Notes: a model not told the origin generated them from the sequence alone. Numbered from the stretch's first letter, positions 22,660 to 34,226 are shown. The stretch is DNA of 64,000 nt from Euborellia annulipes (GCA_023213315.1 JAKCPI010002069.1:17079-81078), one strand, 5' to 3'. Translations and numbers: made by a program.

Positions 22660-23320
22660 TTGTTCAGTTCTAATTTACTAGCTATCCCTGGGACTTTTGA
22701 GTCTTTTTCAGATCTAATCATATGATTAATAACAGCCCAGATCATAGTTAACTAGCTAAGACCAAAATTTCGGTATAAGGCTTAACACGGGGTGAAATTA
22801 GCAACACAAACCTTGTTTATTTATTTTTAAATTTTTAATAATTTTTATAAATGATGCTTTTATAAAGTTGAAAACTTCACAAAACTCTGTGTGAAAAAAA
22901 CTCATTATTTTAACTCAAAGGTAGCCCCCAGGCAACTCTACGAGGAGTTGATGTGACGTCATGTGGAAGGGACGTAAATAAGGTTCCCTCTGTCAGTGAT
23001 GCATTCTTCGAAAGGAGTAGATGCTGAGGGAGTTCCTCCTCAAACTAGGACATCCTCAATAGCATAAAAGAGGTTGGATAAAAAGAACCTGATGGAACCA
23101 GAAAAAAACGATTAGCTTATTAAGTATTAACTTACATAAACAGGAGGAGGAGTTAAAGATAGGAAATAATGTAATTTCACGAGGTGTCAATAACAAATGG
23201 GAATTTCAAATAAAAAAAAAAAAAACTCAAAGGTTAAGCGTGTTCTTGTTTACTATATCGATGAAATGCTATCATAAGATAATTTTGTTAGTTGACTAGA
23301 ACTGAAGCAACCGGCTCTAA
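22660..23320. mobile_element. Family G element, copy with SINE-A inside
   Basis: Left TCAGTTCTAATTTACTAGCT and right AGTTGACTAGAACTGAAGCA, CCGGCTCTAA are inverted ends. AAGACCAAAATTTCGGTATA, TAGCAACACAAACCTTGTTT and ACTCATTATTTTAACTC are shared with 28428 and 19600. SINE-A occupies 22921-23215. Confidence 0.72.
22921..23215 (+). mobile_element. SINE-A 3' part inside family G
   Basis: GCCCCCAGGCAACTCTACGA to GGGAATTTCAAATAAAA, with loss of the CCGGTAGATGG to CGGGTAAATAAACG segment. Confidence 0.78.
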
Positions 23321-23758
23321 CTGTTTCAATATGATTTGACGCTGCAAATGATGCTTGGGGATGGGAGATGGGAATTTATAAAAATATAAGTTTTGTTAAT
23401 TAAGGCAGTTTAAGGCCTTGTTAATTTAATATGAAATTCTCTTCTTTATATGTTATTACAATATAATTTAATAATATCATATATGTTGCCAAAAGTTTAT
23501 ACTTTAGTGACAGATTTTTTTTTTTTTTTAATATTAAATTTCATTCCAGTCTTTTTTTTTTTAATTTGAAAAGTTTATATATAATAATTTGATTAAAATG
23601 ATTTTGAATTAGTTTTAACTCTCAAGGGCAGTGGCGTCATTTGGACGGGAGGGGAGGCAGGGGAGCATTTGCCACCCCCCCCCCAAGGACTCTGATTTTT
23701 AAAAATTCTATATTATTCTAAATAGAATATTATAAAATATATCTCAGAGTATATAAAC
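23321..23758. other. AT-rich stretch
   Basis: Poly-T, a C-run (23676), and CAGTGGCGTCATTTGGACGG at 23628, which resembles a hAT-type MITE end. No gene. Confidence 0.4.
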
Positions 23759-24073
23759 TAGGAACCGACCGAATATTGGGTATTGGTTACGGTTTCGGCC
23801 AAAAATCCTTTCGGTTTCGGCCAAAAAGTAGCCGAAACCTGAGTCTGAAAAGATGGGATGAGACACTCGCATGAAAAAAAAAGGTCAAATGATTTGCAAA
23901 AGCTGAAAAGGTTTTCGCAGGGCGGAAAAAATTTCAAAAAAAAAAAAAAAAAAAAAAAAACCGGTAAAATGATATGAATTTTTTATGAGAAATAGATGTC
24001 TCGGTTTCGGCCGAAACTAAGATTTGGGCCGAAATTCGGTTTCGGCTGAAAATCTTGTTTCGGTCGGACCCTA
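23759..24073. mobile_element. hAT-like MITE with TTTCGGCC-rich ends
   Basis: Left end TAGGAACCGACCGAA and right end TTTCGGTCGGACCCTA are inverted. Flanks ATATAAAC (23751-23758) and ATATAACC (24074-24081) match at 7 of 8. The interior repeats GGTTTCGGCC many times and shares the GATGAGACACTCGCAT/AAAAGGTCAAATGAT strand-biased block with family F. Confidence 0.75.
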
Positions 24074-24166
24074 ATATAACCTGTGCAAAATTAAACAATT
24101 AACTAAATTAGATATATTCGTTGATAGTTTGGGCTGGAAGTTGAAATTAAATAGGAGAAGAAACAC

Positions 24167-24532
24167 TTTTTCACCATACACACTATTTATTTGCAAATTG
24201 GGTTCAACACTATCAGGCAGCAACTATATAAAGATAACAATATACAATATAAAATAAAATAAAATAAAAATTATCAGAAAATATTTGAAAAAGGTTACAT
24301 AGTTTTGTGGTGGATGTCGTCTATATTTCTCTCTATACTACAGAGGCAAAAATATAGACACATCCACCATCAAAACTATGTAAGAATTTTTCAAATATTT
24401 TCTGTATAATAATTTTATTTTATTTTGTATTTTATATTGTATATTGTTATCTTTATATAGTTGTGCACTGATGATGGGTGGCGTACTCAACCCGAAATAT
24501 TTGCAAATAAATAGTGTGTATGGTGGAAAAAG
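24167..24532. mobile_element. Foldback with a hammerhead-like motif in one arm
   Basis: TTTTCACCATACACACTATT on the left is matched by AATAGTGTGTATGGTGGAAA on the right. Inner arms share ATTTGCAAAT, ATAAAGATAACAATATACA, TTTGAAAAA and CATAGTTTTG. The right arm holds CTGATGA, T, GGGT...ACCC, GAAATAT (24468-24500); the left arm version is degraded (TTGGGTTCAACACTATCAG). Confidence 0.75.
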
Positions 24533-24720
24533 AGGGCTGTTCTACTTTATTAAATTAGATATATTTTGGCCAAATTTGAGTACCTAATTGTAAGTAAATT
24601 TTAAGAAAAAAAAAGTTTGCATCCTCCCCCAAGAAAAAGTTGAAATGTCGCCACTACTCAAGGGATACCAATAGAGAAATAACATTTTTTTTTTTTTTTC
24701 ATTGAGCCGGCACCCTAGAA

Positions 24721-24784
24721 TTAAGGTGGATTCACACCGGGACCTGACTCAAGTCAAGTCAGGTCCGGTGTGAATCCACCTTAA
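24721..24784. mobile_element. 64-bp TTAA palindrome
   Basis: TTAA at both ends and an almost perfect palindrome (AAGGTGGATTCACACCGG, then GACCTGACTCAAGTCAAGTC and the complement). TTAA flanks are typical of piggyBac/Kolobok-type insertions. Confidence 0.75.
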
Positions 24785-24984
24785 GGCTAGCCGCATGTTG
24801 AGGCGTAGCTTGGTGAGGTAACGCAGGGGTGGCTCACGCTGGATTTCTGTGAAACAAAAAAGATAGGGACCGCGCCTCAAGTCACCCTGCGGTGTAACTT
24901 GCGGGGTCCCTATCATTTTTGTGTTTCACAAAACTCACCCTGCGTCACCTCACCAAGCTGCGCCTCAACATGCGGCCGGCCTAA
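24781..24984. mobile_element. ~200-bp MITE with ~80-bp inverted ends
   Basis: GGCTAGCCGCATGTTGAGGC and its near complement GCGCCTCAACATGCGGCCGG, CTTGGTGAGGTAACGCAGGG and complement, AAAGATAGGGACC and complement. It shares the TTAA of the neighbouring palindrome. It is GC-richer than its surroundings. Confidence 0.75.
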
Positions 24985-25120
24985 GGGTAGTCCACCCGCA
25001 GCGAAAGCCTGAAGATCCTGGTTCGACTCCAGGGGGTGGCAATCTCAAGTACAAACATCTCTGGCAAATTTGCTATCATAAACGATATATTGACTGACTA
25101 ATGAAACAGTCTATTTGAGG
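24985..25120 (+). mobile_element. Possible tRNA-like SINE fragment
   Basis: TCCTGGTTCGACTCCAGG (25015-25032) is a clean T-arm/box B. Upstream sequence (GTCCACCCGCAGCGAAAGCC) does not form a tRNA. Only one copy is seen here. Confidence 0.3.
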
Positions 25121-26068
25121 CTCTACCTAGTTAAAATATTTATTTATTTTTTTCTTTTGTAAATTTTAACATACATGTATTTTTAAATAAAATCTTAAAA
25201 AATTTGTTCCCCTTAATCGCTCTCGTGTTTTCCGGCACGGAAACACCTAGGATAATAATAATAATCGCTCTCCGCTTTTTCTCCTCTTGAAAACAGTACG
25301 AATTAACGAGCTTTTTAAGCAAATACAAATTTTAAACAAAATATCGGGATTCCACTGTATTTTTATCCGACACACCACGTGTCAAAATACGTATTTATGC
25401 CAATAAATTTTAATAAAATCATGTTTCAACGGTCACCAGTTTAAATTTAAATCCAATGAATGAGTTGATTGATATGTAACGCATAAGCCTACAACATCAA
25501 AAATTTTTAAAAAAAGTTGAATGCTTAATATTAATAAACACACAGGTTGGTTGGTTGGTTGGTATTAAAAGGGAAAAGCCTCCTTTTGACTTAGTCCGTT
25601 GGTATTTAATAAGCAAAAAGAGGAAAGGGGTCCCCAGATGGCCAATAACGGCAACGAACAAAGCAACACTACCTTTGGATGTTCTTCCAACCACAAGAGA
25701 CAATGCATGCTAATTTGCCTATTCAAATGGCACTAAGAGAAAGGAGAAATTAAATTAAAATGAAGGGGGGAAAAGGTTTCAATTGTGACCTCTCTCTACG
25801 TTAAAAAAAAGAAAATATATAAAAGTCTGATATGAAATATAGTCTGAAAATGGAATGAGGACACCATTTGGGGATGATAAATCATCTCTATATAAGAACT
25901 GACCATTTTCTCTCTTATTCTATTTAAGATGAACATTAAAGAGAAATTGGAAATCAACTCTTAAATTAACCTTCTGATTTTATATCCTTTTTCGCAATTT
26001 CAACTAATTAGTAATTTAATAGGAGAATATAAAATTTTATTCAGATAGGTTTCTATAAAAGCATTTGG
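25121..26068. other. Non-coding stretch
   Basis: (GGTT)n at 25545-25562. No recognised repeats or genes apart from a short AT-rich interior. Confidence 0.4.
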
Positions 26069-26200
26069 AAAAATCTGGTGGAACTGGTCGCACAGCACAC
26101 AACTTCGGTAATTGAAAGTTGTGTACTGTGCTTGTCACACCAGACGTTTTGTGTCGACATATATTTAGTTGCCAACAATATTCCTGTAGTGAACAGTGTA
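26069..26200 (+). mobile_element. Family C 5' fragment
   Basis: AAATCTGGTGGAACTGGTCG palindrome and GTGTCGACATATATTTAG; the body is absent. Confidence 0.65.
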
Positions 26201-26364
26201 AGAAAGGGAGAAGAAGGAAAAAAATGATCGACGAATTGAAAGAGGAAGATGGATACAATGATGGGAAGGGATGAAAAGATTAGCTCAAGAAAGGGATGAA
26301 TGGAGAAGGAAGAATCGCCACTAAAGGACCTGCGAAAAAAGAATAAAACTTATGATGATGATGA

Positions 26365-26575
26365 AACAAATCCTCAAACAAGCACTGGATTGGAATATTG
26401 GATCTCACCAGAATAGCCCACAGGTAACTCTACGAGGAGAGGGAGTTGCTGTGACATCCCGTCCTGTGGAAGGGAAGTAAAGAAGGTTCCCTCTCAGTGA
26501 TGCATTCTTCGAGGTGTTAGGGAGTGCCTCCTTAAACTAGGACATCCTCCCTAGCATAGAAGAGGTTAGAACAGT
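26365..26575 (+). mobile_element. SINE-A middle fragment
   Basis: ACAAATCCTCAAACAAGCAC to CATAGAAGAGGTTAGAACAG. It ends where the hAT-like CAGTGGTTTCC end begins. Confidence 0.75.
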
Positions 26576-26604
26576 GGTTTCCAAACGGGAGTTTTTTGTA
26601 TATA

Positions 26605-27496
26605 ATAATAATTTTATTTGTTTAAACTTTTCGTTTTTTACAAATAGGAGTGAGTTTCCTCAGATCCATTAATACAATAATATAGTATTTATTCATACAT
26701 GATTTACAAATATTCTTTTAGTAAAAGAGCCCTAAGCTTGAACATTTCCTATATATATTTATCTAGCTGGATCAATTATTGCCTATCTTTTATCCTCAGA
26801 AGCTCCATCACTGCTTGCTTTGGATCTCTGGAGATAGTGTAGGGATCGGGAAGAATTCTTATATATGTATGTAGGCAGGACATTCCAGGAGAAGATGTTG
26901 GAGATTTTCCTCCCTATCTTGGGTGCAGACTTTACAGCTCTCGTTCATTTCTACCAAGTATTTGGTGTCTCTCGACCAGACCACGAGAATGTCTTTGGCA
27001 GACACTCGTATCTGGCTCACTACTCGGAATTTTTCCAGATCACAGGTGAAATTGAGATATGACTCGGTATCTTCTGAAGCGATTATATTTTTATATGTAG
27101 GATTAAACTTGGATAATTTGATCCTTTCAAAGTATTTTTCTTTTTGGAGAGCTCTCCAGCTTTGGATCTTTTCCGGAACATGCCTTCTGAAACTTTCGGG
27201 GTTTGTTCCGTAGAACAAATTTTCCCTACCAACTGTTCTCAATATTTCTCTTATTTGTGAGGCCCAGTTCCATTCAGTTTTGTTGTTTTCAAGACTGTCT
27301 AATTCAATTAGTCTTTGGAAACATATTTTTGAGATTCTGTTTGTTGGCATATTCATTAGCTTGTACCACCACGTTAGTGATCTCTTTATGACGTCCACAC
27401 TTATGTGGTTTCTGGATGTCTCGGTCCTTACGATATGGTTAGGGGTATTTCTCTGCCATCCAAAATATTGTTTGAAACAAGAGAATATATAAAAAT
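26605..27496 (-). mobile_element. 5'-truncated LINE with 15-bp target-site duplication
   Basis: The 15-mer AGTTTTTTGTATATA occurs exactly at 26590-26604 and 27497-27511, directly flanking the LINE coding fragment. On the minus strand the element ends in a short ATT repeat tail (26605-26615) next to the duplication, as expected for target-primed insertion with 5' truncation. It inserted into a repeat whose left side reads CAGTGGTTTCCAAAC (from 26574), a hAT-like end. The intact duplication implies a fairly recent insertion. Confidence 0.85.
26859..27490 (-). pseudogene. C-terminal fragment of a non-LTR retrotransposon ORF2
   Basis: The frame is open from about 27488 down to a TAA at 26859-26861, about 209 codons, with no natural start because the element is 5'-truncated. 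It begins with a stretch of the GWQRNTPNHIVRTETSR type, which corresponds to the segment after the reverse transcriptase domain of many invertebrate LINEs (usually a G.S..TPN...GE.GR pattern). This is followed by WWYKLMNMP and a W-S-QIRE-L block. It ends with a Cys/His cluster, CKVC at the start and HLLLEC at the end, typical of LINE ORF2 C-termini. The RT catalytic domain and endonuclease are missing, so it cannot be autonomous. The clade (CR1, Jockey or other) cannot be settled by eye. Confidence 0.78.
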
Positions 27497-27511
27497 AGTT
27501 TTTTGTATATA

Positions 27512-28427
27512 TTTACAATTATAATAGTTGTTAAATGATTTATGTAAGCCTGGGGCTGTGTCAAAAAGGTTTTTTTTTTTCAATTTTTGATTATTTCTCC
27601 TATCTTTAGAGAAAGGTCATAAAAAACTTTTTTGACAGGGGGTGTGGATGCTTTCTTAATTTTATTTTTTTTTTATTAAATTCTCTACTATATAATTTTG
27701 ATTTCTTTTTTTCATTCATTCCCCTCTTCGCCAATTTGCTTAATTCCACTGCTTTTTTTTCTTAACGTAAATTAAGCATATTTTTTTTTGTCTTTCCAAT
27801 TGCACTCTCTAAGCTAATTGCTTTCGTTCAATTCGAATTCTTAAAGAATTAGTGTGTGGTTGAGATGGAAATAATAAAAAGAAACGAGACTTTTGTGTGT
27901 GTGAGTGTGAACGTAATTTCCTATAAAAGAATGAAACGAACGAACGAACGAACGACTCGATCGTTTTCACCAACCACACCCCTCCTGGCTCTTGTAACAT
28001 GGAGGCTGATAAGATTAAAGCCTCCTCTCTTTTTTTTAACACCATCACCATCATCATCGATGTGCATATATTGTTTTTAATTCAATCACTGAAGACTAGA
28101 AAGCCGATACTTTCTGATGTGCGTTCTACCGCCAGCATTTGAAATAAAAAAAAAATCCTGGTGGTTATTTCTTTCCCTCCACTCACTTTTATTATATTCT
28201 TTGCATCCAAAGAAAATAGCATTAAAATATTCATCGTTTTTTTTCTCTCTCTCTCTCTCTCGTCTTTTGATAATAGCAATTGATATTATTGGCTTTTTTT
28301 ATCGTTATCTAAACTAACGATTTTGAATAAAATATCAAAGTTTTTTTTTTCTGTGGCTGTTAAGAAGGGATGTTTTTTTTTTCTTTTCCCTAACAGTGCG
28401 TTCTATAGCCAGAGAAGATTTTGCTGT
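27512..28427. other. Non-coding stretch with simple repeats
   Basis: AACG repeats (27937-27954), (CATC/ATC)n at 28043, (CT)n at 28246-28261. Frames on both strands across it do not resemble known proteins. Confidence 0.45.
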
Positions 28428-29077
28428 CAAGGCCGGTTCTTCAGTTCTAATTAACTAGCTATCCCTCGGATAAGCTGACTTTCGAGTTTTTTCACATCTT
28501 GTTAAGCGAATCGTAGTTAGATAGCTAAGACCCAAAGTTCGGTAAATTAACGAGTGAAATTAGTAACGCAAGCCTTGTTTATTTTTTTTTAATTTTTGTT
28601 AAAAAATTAAATAATTATTTTAAATGATACTTTGTTGATGTTGCTAACTTCACAAATATTTCTTTATACCTCAGATAGCTAATTATGTGTGAGAAAACTC
28701 ATTATTTTATTTATTTTTTTTTAATCCTTTTTATCCTAATTTCTACTCATCATTATTTTAACTCAGGCAGTTCTACGAGGAGAGAGAGATGCTGTGACAT
28801 CCTGTGGAAGGGACGTATAGAAGGTTCCTTCTCAGTGATACATTTTTCTAAAGGAGTCGATGTTGAGGGAGTTCCTCCTCAAAGTAGGACATTATCCCTA
28901 GCATAGAAGAGGTTAGTTAACTTTCCTTATATCTCAGATAGGTAATTTTAAGTGTAAAAACTTATTTTTTAACTCGATGGCTATAAGGGTGTTCTTGTAT
29001 ACTAGTAGCTATATCGATGTTTTACTATCTGGCAGATAAGTTTGCTAGTTGACTAGAAATAAAGCAACCGGCCCTAA
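28428..29077. mobile_element. Family G element with SINE-A inside
   Basis: Ends AAGGCCGGTTCTTCAGTTC and ACTAGAAATAAAGCAACCGG, CCCTAAGG. A SINE-A fragment (28766-28915) follows ACTCATTATTTTAACTCA-type sequence exactly as in the 22660 copy. Confidence 0.72.
28766..28915 (+). mobile_element. SINE-A middle fragment inside family G
   Basis: GCAGTTCTACGAGGAGAGAG to GCATAGAAGAGGTTAG. Confidence 0.75.
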
Positions 29078-30317
29078 GGCTTGTGGGTAATTACCCCCTT
29101 TACCCCCCCCTCCTCCTTGTATCCGCCCTTGAATGTACCGGTATATGGGATCAACCAAATTGGAAATTATTTTGCATGTTTTGCTCCCCTATTACTTCTC
29201 ATGTGCTATTTGGTACACATGTTCTTAAATGACACTACTTATGCAAAATCTAATATTCCATAAATACCTTATTAAAATATAATATTTGATTAATATAAAT
29301 TATAACAGGATTATCGTAAATGACTTTTTGTTTAAAAGAATTTTAATAATAAATACCCACGTGCAAATTAAGTAGCTTAAAAAAAGATTTTTAAAATAGA
29401 GGAGGTAGAGGCGTTGCACAAAATATGTGTGTCTCTCTCCACATGCAGGTATGTGGTGGGGGGCTCGAGATGGGAAAGGAGGGGGTATTCTGCAGTCTTT
29501 AGTCGATCACTTCTGGTTGCCTACTTACAGGCGTTCCCAGTTAGAAGCTTCAAAATAGAGAAATTTTATATTTAAAATACTTTCTTATATATATATTTCT
29601 TATATAGGGTAAGAGAAAGTTAAAATAAAAAAAAGCATAAATAAAATAAATATAGATATAAAAGTAAAAAGTATAATAAATAAAAGAGAATGATTATATC
29701 TTTCTATTATAGATAAAGTCAACATAAAATTATGATTATTAATTTGGGATGGAGCAAGTAATGAATAATGCAATAGACAAATAAATATCTTTGCCCAAAA
29801 AATAAAAAATTAAAAAATTTATAGAAAGTCAAATAAAAGGTTATTATTACTTTCTCTTAGCTATTTATATGAATATATAGAGAAAGAAAGTGGTGGATTC
29901 TTGTCGAGATTTTGATGGATATACATGTTTTGTGAATAAAACATTTCAGCTACGTGGTTGAAATTTGAGTTAGCAGTATCTTCCTGATATGTAACACAAA
30001 ATGAGGATTTTATAGCTGGATTAATTGGTAAATAATAGAATAGCAGCTAAAATTATTTCATCTATTGGCCCGCTAGGCTGACGTTTCGATCTTGGTCAAG
30101 ACTGCCTGTACTCAATTTTAAATTTTAATCAAAAAATAATTGGCTTATTTTGTAAATTGTAATTCAATCATTGTACAGTGAGCGCCAATATCGGCCGAAA
30201 CGTCGTCAAACGTATGAAATAAAGCTAAAGATAGATATTGCTTTTGGCTGCCTCGAATATTCTCACTACTCAAATATAAATTTTAATATAGTCAGAAACT
30301 AAATATATTTCGAAACA
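29078..30317. other. AT-rich stretch with repeat ends
   Basis: 29085-29125 is a GGCGGAT MITE end (CTTGTATCCGCCCTTG). 30005-30110 is a partial copy of the foldback at 1541 (GATTTTATAGCTGGATTAAT, GGCTGACGTTTCGATCTTGG). 30195 has GGCCGAAACGTCGTC. No gene. Confidence 0.5.
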
Positions 30318-30394
30318 AAAATTCTGGTGTGACAAGCACAGAACACAACTTTCAATTATCGAAGTTGTGTTCTGTGCTTGTCAAACCAGAATTT
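30318..30394. mobile_element. Family C palindrome only
   Basis: ATTCTGGTGTGACAAGCACA and its complement around CAATTATCG; perfectly symmetric apart from one base. Both arms carry the same half-sequence, unlike other copies. Confidence 0.65.
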
Positions 30395-31204
30395 TTTTAA
30401 TTCTATTTACGATTATTGTTTGAAGAGGAAATTTAATATATATTGTAGATGAGAGAGAGAGAGAGTATAATGTTGTTATCCCATTCCTAAAACTATTGCC
30501 TTCATTTAATTGGTATTCAACGCTATCAACATGTTTATTTAGCGTTTCGTTGCTTGGCTGCTATCTCTCCTAAATACGCAAATTCTTCCCAAGTAATTTC
30601 CAGTCTTTGCCAGGAAATATCCCTCTCTAAGGGGAGAGAGAGAGAAGGTCGTTAAAATAAAATTTCCCTACCATCGCTTTTACGCTATTAGAATCTCTAA
30701 TAGATGTATCCAATTATCAAAGTTATGCTCTAATTGTTGAAAATAACTATAGTTATTAGCTCTCTCTCTCTCAAGTTTTAACGTCTTTCAATTCGATTTT
30801 ATAACAAAATTTCGTGTTAAAGTTTTTTTTTTTTTTTTTTTTTAATTTAAAGTGTTAATATAAATGTTAAGTATGTAATGAAAATGTTAGATAACTTATT
30901 AATTTTGTGTTTATGAAAATTTAAATAAAATTTATAATAATTGATAATAGATTTAAAAATCGATTAACGAGAATTACGCACCGATTCTTTTCACCGTTTA
31001 GGGTCTAAATTATTTATTTTAATAATTAAATTATTTATTTTATTTAGGTAAGTATTTTTAATTAGGAAATATCGTTGTAAAATGTTTTTTGATAAATTAT
31101 ATTTCAGCTTCTCGTATGTATTTACTTAGGTATACTTTGACATAGTAAATAATTGCAAAACTTGTCATCTGCTGTTTTGGATATATAAAATAATAATTAA
31201 TTTT
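30395..31204. other. AT-rich stretch, no gene seen
   Basis: (GA)n at 30452, poly-T at 30823. Nothing else recognised. Confidence 0.4.
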
Positions 31205-31455
31205 AAACTGGTAACCGTTGGCTCTAAACATTATGCTTTGATAGGAGAATTAAATTCAAGTATGATACACAAGGTTTTTTGTTTCAATGATTTATTTATT
31301 TAACATTAACACTTTATACGTATTTCGAGTATGTAATTCACTTCTGATGATGACGCATATGGTGTCGAAATACGTATGAAGTGTTAAGGTTAAATAAATA
31401 AATCATTCAAACAAAAAAACCTTGTGTATCATACTTGAATTTAATTCTCCTATTG
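31205..31455. mobile_element. Foldback with a central hammerhead-like motif
   Basis: Arms TAGGAGAATTAAATTCAAGT/ATACTTGAATTTAATTCTCC, GATACACAAGGTTTTTTG and ATTTATTTATTTAAC flank the centre. It begins with ACTGGTAACCGTTGGCTCTA, a token shared with 6507, 17492 and 51852, which suggests a wider family. Confidence 0.78.
31339..31383 (+). ncRNA. Hammerhead-like motif with 5-bp stem I
   Basis: CACTT, CTGATGA, T, GACGC-loop-GTGTC, GAAA, palindrome-forming TACGTAT, G, AAGTG. CACTT/AAGTG form stem I and ATACGTAT a self-complementary stem III suited to a dimer. The expected cleavage base is G here, which should inactivate it. Confidence 0.42.
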
Positions 31456-31796
31456 AAAGATAAAATATAAATAATAATTTTAAAAATTCTTAATTACAGC
31501 TTCACCGCAAGCATTTCTTAAGAATAAATAGATTAGTTTTTTATCAAAATACTTTATTTATGTGAGTACTATTTATTGTTGGCAAGAAAAATTGTGTGGC
31601 TCTTTAAAAACCTTGAAATTTTGTAAATTTTGGCTCTTCCGAATCAAAAGGTTGCCGACCCCTGAACTAGACAAACGTTTACCAGTTTAAATTTAAAATT
31701 TTTGTGGTCGTTTTCACTTGAAATATAAAGGAGATTTAAAATCATATTCATAATACAGTAGAAATTCGGGGAATAATGTAAAAGAAACATCGGAAG

Positions 31797-32330
31797 AATT
31801 ATTATTATTATTATTTTTTATTATTTTTGAAGTTCCTATCGGGATCCCCGTTTATTTACCCGAGGTGCTTAAGTGTACGAAGACACACACCTCAAACCCA
31901 ACCGGCCTCTGGCCGTAAACATCTACCGGCAACCCTTGAAGTTACATCATTTCCTATCTCTAACTCCTCCTCCTGCGTTCGTTTCTAGCTAGTGAACTAA
32001 TCCCTATTTCTGGCTCCTTTTATCCAACCTCTTCTATGCTAGAGAGGATGCCCTAGTTTGAGGAGGGACTCCCACAGCACCGACTCCTTTCGAAGAATGC
32101 ATCACTGAGAGGGAACCTTTTTTAAGTCCCTTCCACAGGACGGGATGTCACAGCAACTCCCTGCTCCTCGTAGAGTTGCCTGGGGGCTATTGTGGTGAGA
32201 TCCAATATTTACAATCCAGTGCCTACTAGAGGATTTGTTTACATTAAATAAATATTTTTATTTAATGAAACGCACGCCCAGGGTTTGAACAGGGATCTTC
32301 TGTCAAGAAGCCGAGACACCTAGCCCCCAA
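31797..32330 (-). mobile_element. Near-complete SINE-A, minus strand
   Basis: Reads in reverse from an ATT-repeat tail (31800) through GGATGCCCTAGTTTGAGG and CACAGGACGGGATGTCAC to the tRNA-like head with box B (GGGTTTGAACAGGGATC, about 32280). The far 5' end of the head is missing or diverged. Confidence 0.85.
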
Positions 32331-33213
32331 TGTAAAAGAATAGTTTATGATTTAAATATTTTCCTCTTAGTGCAAGAATATGGATAATATTTTTTTATAA
32401 TTTCTATAAAATATTTCTTCTTTTCTTGGCGATCTTTCTAAAGGAGTCATTTAGTTAGTGCATGGCCCAAGTTCTTAGGAGTTCCCCCCCCCCCTCCCTT
32501 CCCGCATACTCCATTCCAAGCCAAGTGGATTCATAATTCAGTGCGAGGAGGCCACTTGGAAATCTGAATGGCACTTTTCTCATCTCATCTCATCTTCTTC
32601 TCTCTCTCTCTCTCCCCTTTTTAGGGAGATTTACGCAAGAAGGGCGGGGTAAAAAGTATAAAACATGCCAAAATTGCTCAACACTTTTCAACCCCTCTAG
32701 AGAGAGAGACCATTTCAAGTGACAATCCAACTGCTTTATGAAATATTATGTTTAAGATAAATAAAATCAAATTTCTCTCTTGCTTTTTCTAAACAGTAAA
32801 TAAATCTAATGAAAATTTTTTTTTTTTTTTCTTGAGTATCAAAATATAAATGGCTTTTGAAAATATTCCAAGTTTTTGTTATAATATTTTAAATTAAAAA
32901 AAAAAAGAAAAACTTTTGATTTCTTCGTTGGAATTCTCTTCTATTTAATTAATAAAAGAAATCTTCACAAAAAGTTTGCATTGAAAATAAAATGCCCATG
33001 AAAATCGGTCAAGTATTTTCAAAGTTGATATTTTTATCTATAAATAATTAAAAATAAATAAATATAATCTCATAATTAATATTTTTATGAACATAAAAGG
33101 AAAATCAAATTTTATATATTTATATAATTAATTATAGAATATTAATTGTGAGATTTAATTTAAATTTTCTTTTATTAATGAATGTAATCCGAAACTATTT
33201 GACGGATTTACTG

Positions 33214-33245
<32 letters not shown>

Positions 33246-33627
33246 GGTAATGATTTTAAGGCAGTACCAAGAAGGCAAGGGCGGATACAAATGGGGGGGG
33301 GGGGTAAAGGGGGGTATAAATAGGCTATAAATCTTATTTTCGCTTTAAAAGAAATAATAGTTAAAATGAATTATTTGAATTTCTTAAAGCATGAACTCTG
33401 AAAATACTTAACGAATTTTCATGGTCTTTTTTTTCAATGTTGGATATTTTTAATTATTGTATATTTTTATTTTTTTTAGAGGAAATAAGTGAAATTCACA
33501 TTCCACTTTGAGAGTTCGGTGGTAGAATAGAATTAGATCTTTGAATTGAAGAAGAAATCTGGTTGTGAAGAATTGTAGAGATGAGATGCGGAGGAAAACT
33601 TCCAGAATGGAAGCCTCTTTTATTAAA
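32331..33627. other. Low-complexity stretch
   Basis: C-run 32486, (CT)n 32600, T-run of about 29 at 33214, GGGCGGATACAAATGG at 33270 (MITE end). No gene. Confidence 0.45.
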
Positions 33628-34100
33628 CAAATTCCTCTAAATAAAACGTTTCGGCCAAATTTATTGAGCCATCTTCAGTTGTCTAAGAGTCTATCACCAA
33701 AAAGACTCTTAGACAATTCAAGATGGTTATTAGAGTCTATTACCAAAATGACTTAAGACAATTGAAGATGAAACCTCTAGCTCAACATCCTGAAAGGACA
33801 AGGCCTACCAAATCGGTTGCCGCTGCTCAGGCGGTATTGAGGTGTTGTATGATCAGTACAACGGGATCTCTCAACCTTTATCTTGGTTTTTTAGATCGGA
33901 GAGGCCGCTACTTCTTAATTCAAGTAGCTCCCCAATTTTACTCTAGGTGAAGCTCGTACCAGACCCCAGAGAAAAATTCTCTTGTCGGGCCCGGGAATCG
34001 AACCCGAGTATCCGCGGCAGTGGCCAGACATGCTAAGCACTTCCCAATTGAAGTTGGCTCAATAAATTTGGTCGAAATATCTTATGTGGAGGAGTTTGTT
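33628..34100. mobile_element. Inverted Penelope-like remnant around a SINE
   Basis: ATTCCTCTAAATAAAACGTT, TCGGCCAAATTTATTGAGCC, ATCTTCAG (33630-33678) reappears inverted as TTGAAGTTGGCTCAATAAAT, TTGGTCGAAATATCTTA and GAGGAGTTTGTT (34040-34110). The minus-strand motif CTGAAGA, T, GGC...GCC, GAAACGTT lies at 33645-33678. TCTAAGAGTC repeats between them form a second small palindrome. Confidence 0.65.
33940..34045 (-). mobile_element. tRNA-like SINE fragment
   Basis: The minus strand carries CTCGGGTTCGATTCCCGG, a good box B/T-arm (34000 region), after CACTGCCGCGGATA, but no matching acceptor stem or full tRNA fold. It lies between inverted Penelope-like motifs at 33645 and 34050. A tRNA-derived SINE remnant is more likely than a tRNA gene. 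Confidence 0.5.
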
Positions 34101-34226
34101 TAACCAATAGAGGCTTCCTTTCTGGCTATTTTACTCCATCATCTCATCTTCCCCAGATCCTCGAAACCTATAAATTAACATAAATAAATATAAACAGCTT
34201 AAGAATACAAATTGAAATTGTATATT

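Noticed and set aside
27809..28317. Overlapping frames on both strands at 27.8-28.3 kb
   Set aside because: Driven by ATC, AACG and CT simple repeats; no family resemblance.
34000..34030. tRNA gene on the minus strand
   Set aside because: Only the T-arm/box B is convincing; no acceptor or anticodon arm can be built. Treated as a SINE fragment.
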